A stretch of DNA of 64,000 nt from Hungatella sp. (GTDB lineage Bacteria; Bacillota; Clostridia; Lachnospirales; Lachnospiraceae): assembly GCA_009712635.1 (NCBI GenBank), contig WASS01000029.1, forward strand, positions 536,358 through 600,357. Reading direction: 5' to 3'. Under the pieces are notes generated by a model. It had not been told where the DNA came from. It saw nothing but the letters and a program-made list of their open reading frames with translations, and did not search any database. A program made the position numbers and the translations under genes. Below are positions 58,612-64,000 of this stretch, one piece after another; the first letter of the stretch is position 1, and the number at the start of each line of letters is the position of its first letter.

Positions 58612-60528
58612 ATGAAAGTTTATGTCAGATGGCTTTGGAAGCTTTTAGCTCTTTCTGCAGGTATTAATATAGTGATAGAGCTGGCCAGCCGGAAGTCGCT
58701 GTTGAATCTGGGATCTTATATAGGGAATAGTTTTTTTATCTTTCTGCTTAATACATTAATTATTTTTCTTCCCTTTACAATTATGTTTATTACAAGGCGA
58801 AAAGCGTTTGCCTGTATTTTAATTACTTTTCTATGGGTTTTTATGGGGATTGTAAACGGTATTCTTCTGATATTCCGTACAACTCCCTTTACGGCAGCCG
58901 ATCTGCGCCTGGTGAAGTATGCCATAAGCCTTGCTACCGTTTACTTTACCTGGATGCAGATTATTCTTATGGCATCAGCTGGTGTACTGGCATTTATCTT
59001 ATTAGTGGGAGTCTGGAAAAAAGCACCAGTCAGTCAGGAGAAGACCAGGCTGAGTCATGGGTTGGCAATCATTTTTCTGAGTACTGCACTGGTACTTGGT
59101 ATTACAACCGGGGCCATGAAGTACGGACTGGTAGCGGTTCATTTTGGCAATATCGGACAAGGCTTTCGATCATACGGATTCCCTTATTGTTTTTCCAATT
59201 CCGTATTTAATACGGGGATAGCAAAGCCGGAAGGATACGGGTCTGAAACATTGGAAACCATTCAGTCGGAGGAGCTGGTACCTGAAAATACCTATGCGAT
59301 TACGGAAAACACAAAACCCAATGTAATTATGATTCAGCTGGAATCGTTTTTTGACCCGTCTTTGTGGAAAAACAATCCGGTAGACTATGATCCCATTCCC
59401 TTTTTCCACCAGCTGCAAAAAAATTATCCAGGGGGATATTTAAGCGTTCCTTCTGTTGGCGCAGGTACTGCCAATACAGAGTTTGAAAACATAACCGGTA
59501 TGAATCTGGACTTTTTCGGCCCGGGTGAATATCCATATAAGACCGTTCTTAAAAAAACCTCTTGTGAAAGCACTGCTTTTGATTTGAAAAATCTGGGATA
59601 CACGGCTCATACCATTCACAATAACGAAGCCACTTTTTATGACAGAAACCGGGTATTTGCACAGCTTGGATTTGATACCTTTACTCCTATTGAATATATG
59701 AACAATATTGAGCGGAATCCCACTGGGTGGTGTAAGGATAAAATTTTAACTGGCGAGATTATTAAGACCCTGGATTCTACACCAGGACCGGATTATATCT
59801 ATACCATATCGGTACAGGGACATGGAAAGTATCCGAATTTTGAATATTACTGCCAGCAGATTAATGAGATGGATCAGTTTATACGTTCCCTTGTCAATAC
59901 GTTAAGAACCCGCAAAGAACCGATCGTACTGGTGATGTATGGAGATCATCTTCCAGGTTTTGAATGGAGTGAGGATGAGATGAAGAATCACTCCCTGTTT
60001 CAGACAGAATACGTTATCTGGAATAACATGAATCTGCCTGTGGTTAAAAAGGATGTGGAGGCTTATCAGCTTTCTTCTCATGTTCTTAATATGCTGAATA
60101 TTCATGAAGGAACCATGATCCGGTTTCATCAAAAATATTTAAATGGGGAAAATACAAATGAGGAAAGCTACCTGGAGGATATGAAAAATCTGGAGTATGA
60201 TATTCTTTACGGAGAGCATAAGGTATATGGAGGAGATAGTCCTTATCTGAAAACTGATTTAAAGATGGGAATTGATAAAATAAAAATTGATAAAGTGGTT
60301 TACAATGATTCCAACCTGTTGATTTATGGTGAAAATTTTACTCCTTATTCGAAAGTATGTCTTGATGGAAAAGAGGTAGATACCACTTATGTATGGCCTC
60401 AGCTGATTATAGCCAAGGATGTTTCTGAAAAAAAGGTTAACAACAGTGAGATTTCAGTCTGGCAGATCGGAAGGGACAAAGTCCCACTCAGTGAAGATGG
60501 AATCTATCATATGGGGTGGTCTGACTAA
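58612..60528 (+). CDS. LtaS-type lipoteichoic acid synthase (phosphoglycerol transferase)
   Basis: 638 residues from the ATG at 58612 (GAGG 7 nt upstream; the ATG at 58600 overlaps it). Five N-terminal membrane helices (to about residue 180) anchor an extracellular sulfatase-fold domain. The catalytic Thr is T286 in GAGTANTEFE, aligned with Thr300 of S. aureus LtaS; metal ligands are seen in MIQLESFFDP, VQGHGKYPNF and MYGDHLPGF. It transfers glycerol phosphate from phosphatidylglycerol to a glycolipid or glycan. The last ~90 residues form an extra small beta domain (IDKVVYNDSNLLIYGENFTP). Confidence 0.9.
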   Translation: MKVYVRWLWKLLALSAGINIVIELASRKSLLNLGSYIGNSFFIFLLNTLIIFLPFTIMFITRRKAFACILITFLWVFMGIVNGILLIFRTTPFTAADLRLVKYAISLATVYFTWMQIILMASAGVLAFILLVGVWKKAPVSQEKTRLSHGLAIIFLSTALVLGITTGAMKYGLVAVHFGNIGQGFRSYGFPYCFSNSVFNTGIAKPEGYGSETLETIQSEELVPENTYAITENTKPNVIMIQLESFFDPSLWKNNPVDYDPIPFFHQLQKNYPGGYLSVPSVGAGTANTEFENITGMNLDFFGPGEYPYKTVLKKTSCESTAFDLKNLGYTAHTIHNNEATFYDRNRVFAQLGFDTFTPIEYMNNIERNPTGWCKDKILTGEIIKTLDSTPGPDYIYTISVQGHGKYPNFEYYCQQINEMDQFIRSLVNTLRTRKEPIVLVMYGDHLPGFEWSEDEMKNHSLFQTEYVIWNNMNLPVVKKDVEAYQLSSHVLNMLNIHEGTMIRFHQKYLNGENTNEESYLEDMKNLEYDILYGEHKVYGGDSPYLKTDLKMGIDKIKIDKVVYNDSNLLIYGENFTPYSKVCLDGKEVDTTYVWPQLIIAKDVSEKKVNNSEISVWQIGRDKVPLSEDGIYHMGWSD

Positions 60529-60534
60529 AAGAGA

Positions 60535-60566
60535 AGAGAGAGGTTTTTGTGAACCTCTCTCTTTTT
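60535..60566. terminator. Terminator between the LtaS-type gene and the DUF362 gene
   Basis: AGAGAGAGGTT-TTTGTG-AACCTCTCTCT followed by TTTT, a perfect 11-bp stem. Confidence 0.9.
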
Positions 60567-60572
60567 GGATCC

Positions 60573-61679
60573 TTATATTGAAATTAATTCATATTCAGCA
60601 CTTCCAAGTCCTATTTTTACCCCGTGTTCAATGGAAGATTTCCAGTTCGTAGTAGGGTGGGTATCTTTAAAATGATCGTGGTGGTGGCTTCCGTGCTTCT
60701 CAAGAACGCTCCCTGCCATAACTGGCTGCTTGTTTACTGCATCTGCACATGCAACATCCAGTGCGACGGGATCGAAGGAGGCGAACATACCTACATCCGG
60801 AATGATCGGGATGTCATTTTCTGAGTGACAGTCGCAGTATGGAGAAACATCCATCACAAGGCTGATATGAAAGTTGGGGCGATTCTTTAGTACTGCCTGT
60901 GTATATTCTGCTATTTTACAATTTAAAATATCGTTTGATTCATCACAATCAGATTCAATGGCATCTACTGGGCAAACGCCAATACAACGGCCGCAGCTGA
61001 CACATCTGCTGCTGTTAATCATCGCTTTTTTGTTTTCAAACGAAAAAGCATCATGGGCACAGTTCTTCTCACAGGCATGACAGCCGATGCATGTTTCTTC
61101 GGTTACATGAGGCTTACCCGCATTATGCATCTCCATTTTTCCTGCTCTTGAACCGCACCCCATTCCGATATTTTTCAGAGTTCCTCCAAAACCTGTGCTT
61201 TCATGTCCTTTAAAATGCGTGAGAGATATGAAAATATCAGCGTCCATAACTGCCCGTCCGATTTTAGCTTCTTTAATGTATTCCCCGTCTATTGGAACCA
61301 GGAGTTCATCCGTTCCTTTCAGACCATCGGCAATCAGAACATGGCAGCCAGTGGAAAATGGTGAAAATCCATTTTCATAAGCAGTATCCAGATGATCCAG
61401 GGCATTCTTCCTGCTTCCCACATATAGGGTGTTGCAATCGGTTAAAAATGGTTTTCCGCCGGCTTCTTTAATTAAATCAACCACTACCTTCGCGTAGTTA
61501 GGGCGTAAAAATGACAAGTTGCCCAGTTCTCCAAAATGGATTTTTACTGCGGCATATTTATTTTGGAAATCAATGTGCTCAGACATACCAGCTGTTTTAA
61601 TGAGCCGGGCAAGTTTTTGAGGAAGGTTTTCACGGAAAGTGGTATGAAAATTTGTGTAATAAACCTTGGATTTTTCCAT
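60573..61679 (-). CDS. DUF362 protein with two [4Fe-4S] ferredoxin motifs
   Basis: 368 residues. The DUF362 domain starts KVYYTNFHTTFRENLP and includes AAVKIHFGELGNLSFLRP and ISLTHFKGHESTGFGGTLKN. Two ferredoxin motifs are inserted (about residues 190-240): CIGCHACEKNCAHDAF and CVSCGRCIGVCPVDAI. The family is widespread in anaerobes and is thought to take part in redox or metal-related chemistry, without a defined reaction. AAGGAGACC precedes the ATG. Convergent with the LtaS-type gene. Confidence 0.9.
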   Translation of the reverse strand: MEKSKVYYTNFHTTFRENLPQKLARLIKTAGMSEHIDFQNKYAAVKIHFGELGNLSFLRPNYAKVVVDLIKEAGGKPFLTDCNTLYVGSRKNALDHLDTAYENGFSPFSTGCHVLIADGLKGTDELLVPIDGEYIKEAKIGRAVMDADIFISLTHFKGHESTGFGGTLKNIGMGCGSRAGKMEMHNAGKPHVTEETCIGCHACEKNCAHDAFSFENKKAMINSSRCVSCGRCIGVCPVDAIESDCDESNDILNCKIAEYTQAVLKNRPNFHISLVMDVSPYCDCHSENDIPIIPDVGMFASFDPVALDVACADAVNKQPVMAGSVLEKHGSHHHDHFKDTHPTTNWKSSIEHGVKIGLGSAEYELISI

Positions 61680-61780
61680 AGATGGTCTCCTTTTGATAAT
61701 TTTTATTACTAAGCATTATACTGTAAATAAAAGGGAATTTCAATAAAACTTATTTGTTTGGCGGGCTGTCTGGCAAATAC

Positions 61781-61809
61781 TTGCAAGATACCTGGTCAGG
61801 CGGTATAAT
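61781..61809 (+). promoter_or_regulatory. Predicted promoter of cardiolipin synthase
   Basis: TTGCAA (61781-61786), 17-bp spacer, TATAAT (61804-61809). Transcription should start near 61816. Confidence 0.8.
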
Positions 61810-61854
61810 ATGAACCATGTAAAGAAACAAATTGGCGGAGTGGAGGTACAGAGG

Positions 61855-63405
61855 ATGGGTCGTATCAAAAAGATGCTTAGGATTATTTTTGGAAGGTCTA
61901 TGTTTGCAGTTATTTCACTTATGATACAGATTCTGGTTATAGCAGCAGCATACCGCTTTCTGAGTTTTTATCTGGCGTATTTTTATGGTGCAGTTACATT
62001 GCTTAGCGCACTGGTTATTATTTATATCTTAAATAAAGAAGAAAATCCCAGTTTTAAAATGAGCTGGATGATACCTGTAACAGCAGTTCCTGTTTTTGGA
62101 ACCTTTTTTTATATGCTGGTAGAATTACAGATTATTGAACGGTTTATGGAGAAGAAGTTAAAGTCCAGCATGGATGAGACGGAGTGCTATCTGGAGCAGA
62201 ATCCCAGAGTTATAGAACGTTTATTAAAAGTCAGCAGGAGAAATGCAAATCTGGCACATTATATGAAAGAATATGGTCATTATCCAACCTATGGAAATAC
62301 CAACGCACAGTACTATCCTTTGGGAGAAGCAATGTTTGAGGCTATGAAGCGGGAGATCGCTGATGCAAAGAGATTTATCTTTTTGGAATTTTTTATTATT
62401 GAAAGAGGGGAAATGTGGGATTCTATACTGGAACTGCTGGAATCAAAAAGCAGCGAAGGGGTGGAAGTACGGATTATGTATGATGGGATGGGATCATTAA
62501 CTGTGCTTCCTTATAATTATATTAAAATACTTCAGGAAAAGGGATTAAAGGCGAAAGTATTTTCACCAATCAAACCAGTGATATCCAGTTATCAGAATAA
62601 CAGGGATCATAGAAAAATTCTTGTGATAGACGGACATACTGCGTTTACAGGTGGTATCAACCTGGCAGATGAATATATCAACAGAAAAGTAAGGTTTGGT
62701 CATTGGAAAGACACAGGAATTATGCTCAAAGGAGATGCCGTTACAAGCTTTACCATGATGTTCCTTCAAATGTGGAATATAGCTGAGAAGGAACCGGAGA
62801 AATATGATAAATATTTAAGAGACCCGGAGTATTTTTACCCCCTGGAGCTTAATATGGAGGGATTTGTGATTCCCTATGGAGATAGTCCTCTTGATAAGGA
62901 ATCGGTTGGAGAAGAGGTTTACTTAGATATCATTAATAATGCCAGATACTATGTTCATATTATGACACCCTATCTGATTCTGGATTATGAGATGGTCAAA
63001 GCCCTGACATTTGCCGCGAAAAGAGGGGTGGATGTTTCCATTATCCTTCCGCATATCCCCGATAAAAAATATGCTTTCCTGCTTGCTAAATCACACTATG
63101 GAGAGCTGATCCGGGCAGGCGTTAAAATATGGGAATATACTCCGGGGTTCATGCATGCAAAAGTCTTTACAAGTGATGATACAAAGGCAGCAGTTGGTAC
63201 AATTAATTTGGACTTCAGAAGCCTGTATCTTCATTTTGAATGCGGAACGTATCTCTATCGCAATGAAGTGATCCGGGATGTGGAGCGGGATTATCAGGAA
63301 ACTCTGTCTTTATGCAGAAGAGTTTCGTTAGAAGATATACCAAATGATCCGTGGTATGAAAGATTTGCGGGGCGGGCACTCAGGCTGTTTGCACCGCTTA
63401 TGTAA
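61855..63405 (+). CDS. cls: Cardiolipin synthase (phospholipase D family)
   Basis: The enzyme joins two phosphatidylglycerol molecules into cardiolipin. 516 residues from the ATG at 61855, chosen because GGAGG lies 8 nt upstream and because an earlier in-frame ATG at 61810 is upstream of the predicted transcription start. Two N-terminal membrane helices (about residues 10-60) precede two PLD catalytic motifs HxKxxxxD: H252-K254-D259 and H434-K436-D441. Phosphatidylglycerol use links it to the LtaS-type protein encoded nearby. Confidence 0.93.
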   Translation: MGRIKKMLRIIFGRSMFAVISLMIQILVIAAAYRFLSFYLAYFYGAVTLLSALVIIYILNKEENPSFKMSWMIPVTAVPVFGTFFYMLVELQIIERFMEKKLKSSMDETECYLEQNPRVIERLLKVSRRNANLAHYMKEYGHYPTYGNTNAQYYPLGEAMFEAMKREIADAKRFIFLEFFIIERGEMWDSILELLESKSSEGVEVRIMYDGMGSLTVLPYNYIKILQEKGLKAKVFSPIKPVISSYQNNRDHRKILVIDGHTAFTGGINLADEYINRKVRFGHWKDTGIMLKGDAVTSFTMMFLQMWNIAEKEPEKYDKYLRDPEYFYPLELNMEGFVIPYGDSPLDKESVGEEVYLDIINNARYYVHIMTPYLILDYEMVKALTFAAKRGVDVSIILPHIPDKKYAFLLAKSHYGELIRAGVKIWEYTPGFMHAKVFTSDDTKAAVGTINLDFRSLYLHFECGTYLYRNEVIRDVERDYQETLSLCRRVSLEDIPNDPWYERFAGRALRLFAPLM

Positions 63406-63408
63406 AAG

Positions 63409-63440
63409 AAAAAGCGCCGGTTTTTGCACCGGCGCTTTTT
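63409..63440. terminator. Bidirectional terminator between cls and the collagen-like gene
   Basis: AAAAAGCGCCGGT-TTTTGC-ACCGGCGCTTTTT, a perfect 13-bp stem with A and T tracts on both sides. Confidence 0.93.
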
Positions 63441-63457
63441 GGTGGTTTTACGATATA

Positions 63458-64000
63458 TTACAGTACAGAAACTTCCAGGATTATCATATGAGCGATAACT
63501 GGAGTTGTACCGTAGAATACAGTCTGACCAGTTGTATTGATGATTTGTACGGTAGCAGGGACTGCACCTACTGTTACAAGAGCAGAACCGTTAAGCTGAC
63601 CGGTAACGATTGGTGAATCTGCAGGAATTCCTCCGCTGCCATTTATCTGAGTTGAGAATTCAACATAAGTGGAAGGTCCGGCACCATCTGTTGAGATCCA
63701 CCAGGAAACATAATAGATACCTGTGGATGTAATGGTTGCGACACCTGTAACTGTATTATAAGAAATATTTATACTTTGGTCATTTACTACTGTATTAAAA
63801 ATGACAGGGCTGCCATTCGCAACAGTTTCTCCTGTAGTTAACAATACTTCGATACCTCTTAGCTGAGCACCAGGTCCAGCTGCACCAGTCGGTCCGGTAG
63901 GTCCTGTAGGTCCAGTATCTCCGGTAGGTCCGGTAGCACCAGTAGCGCCAGTAGCGCCGGTAGGTCCGGTAGGTCCGGTAGCACCAGTAGCACCAGTAGC
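63458..64000 (-). CDS. Collagen-like (GXT-repeat) protein with a BclA-like C-terminal domain, 5' part outside window
   Basis: The frame is open to base 64000 on the minus strand, so the N-terminus is missing. The visible part starts with 14 Gly-containing triplets of the type A-T-G / P-T-G / D-T-G, a collagen-like stretch in which Thr fills nearly every third position. After [15 protein letters not shown] comes a ~130-residue beta-rich domain ([32 protein letters not shown]) like the trimeric jelly-roll at the C-terminus of Bacillus exosporium protein BclA. Such proteins form glycosylated filaments on spores or surfaces. Confidence 0.88.
   Translation of the reverse strand, partial: ATGATGATGPTGPTGATGATGATGPTGDTGPTGPTGPTGAAGPGAQLRGIEVLLTTGETVANGSPVIFNTVVNDQSINISYNTVTGVATITSTGIYYVSWWISTDGAGPSTYVEFSTQINGSGGIPADSPIVTGQLNGSALVTVGAVPATVQIINTTGQTVFYGTTPVIAHMIILEVSVL
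63858..64000 (-). repeat. 9-nt tandem repeats encoding the collagen-like region
   Basis: Units such as GGACCTACC and GGTGCTACT (minus strand) repeat up to the window edge. Near-identical codons make the tract prone to slippage and length variation between strains. Confidence 0.85.

Noticed and set aside
63858..64000. Short regular repeats that could suggest a CRISPR array
   Set aside because: The period is 9 nt with no spacers, and the frame encodes Gly-X-Thr triplets joined to a protein domain.
1..64000. tRNA, rRNA, insertion sequences, prophage or plasmid-type genes
   Set aside because: I looked for CCA-ending cloverleaf genes, transposase motifs and terminal repeats and saw none. The DNA reads as stable chromosome.

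Overview
The window looks like chromosome of a strictly anaerobic, spore-forming Firmicute of the Lachnospiraceae / Clostridium cluster XIVa kind (Lacrimispora-like is my guess, not established). The reasons are an rnfCDGEAB operon, a one-piece pyruvate:ferredoxin oxidoreductase, strong GGAGG-type ribosome binding sites, A/T-rich intergenic DNA, two T-box leaders, several ABC sugar and amino-acid systems, and small Cys/Gly-rich and collagen-like proteins of the sort found on spores. I see no rRNA, tRNA, insertion sequence, phage gene or CRISPR array. It reads as ordinary core chromosome with some accessory sugar islands.

Layout. 1-1.7 kb: 3' part of an ABC exporter. 2.2-7.3 kb: the six-gene Rnf operon (ferredoxin:NAD+ oxidoreductase, ion pump), with a Rex-like box upstream. 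7.4-8.2 kb: a separately promoted pair, a cytochrome-b5-like lipoprotein and a 130-residue membrane protein with two H-x13-H pairs; I think these form a small transmembrane haem relay. 8.5-10.5 kb: a secreted C39-like cysteine protease and an unrecognised lipoprotein. 10.5-16.9 kb: uronate catabolism (lacI-uxaC leftward; iclR, KDPG aldolase, two PfkB kinases rightward) with two clear operator families. 17-23.4 kb: a sugar ABC importer, LacI regulator and GH127 beta-L-arabinofuranosidase under three copies of a TTTAAACGTTTAAA-type operator. 23.4-26.5 kb: a TrpXYZ-type ABC importer behind a T-box with a UGG (Trp) specifier. 26.6-30.6 kb: a cysteine hydrolase and the leftward aroF-tyrA-aroA operon. 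30.8-35.3 kb: an uncharacterised three-gene cluster (alpha/alpha-toroid glycosidase/lyase-like protein, GNAT-like protein, BadF-type sugar kinase) preceded by a perfect 16-bp palindrome.

35.4-41.5 kb: an EF-G paralogue, a CPBP protease and leuS behind a T-box with a CUG specifier. 41.5-43 kb: small proteins of unknown role, possibly spore-related, including a 50-codon gene. 43.1-49.6 kb: an Ala-tRNA editing protein, AI-2E-family membrane protein, hemB, a PHP phosphoesterase and a VanW/G5 surface protein. 49.8-53.4 kb: pyruvate:ferredoxin oxidoreductase. 53.5-58.5 kb: a DUF4397-like protein, a GntR-ABC-2 operon and a zinc-ribbon protein. 58.6-64 kb: an LtaS-type phosphoglycerol transferase, a DUF362 ferredoxin-like protein, cardiolipin synthase, and the 3' part of a collagen-like (GXT repeat) gene running off the end.

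How it fits together. Pyruvate from uronates and pentoses is oxidised by PFOR, reducing ferredoxin. Rnf passes those electrons to NAD+ and builds an ion gradient. The b5/b-haem pair next to Rnf may be a side branch that moves electrons to the outer face of the membrane. Aromatic supply is covered twice nearby, by tryptophan import under T-box control and by the first, last-common and tyrosine-branch steps of synthesis.
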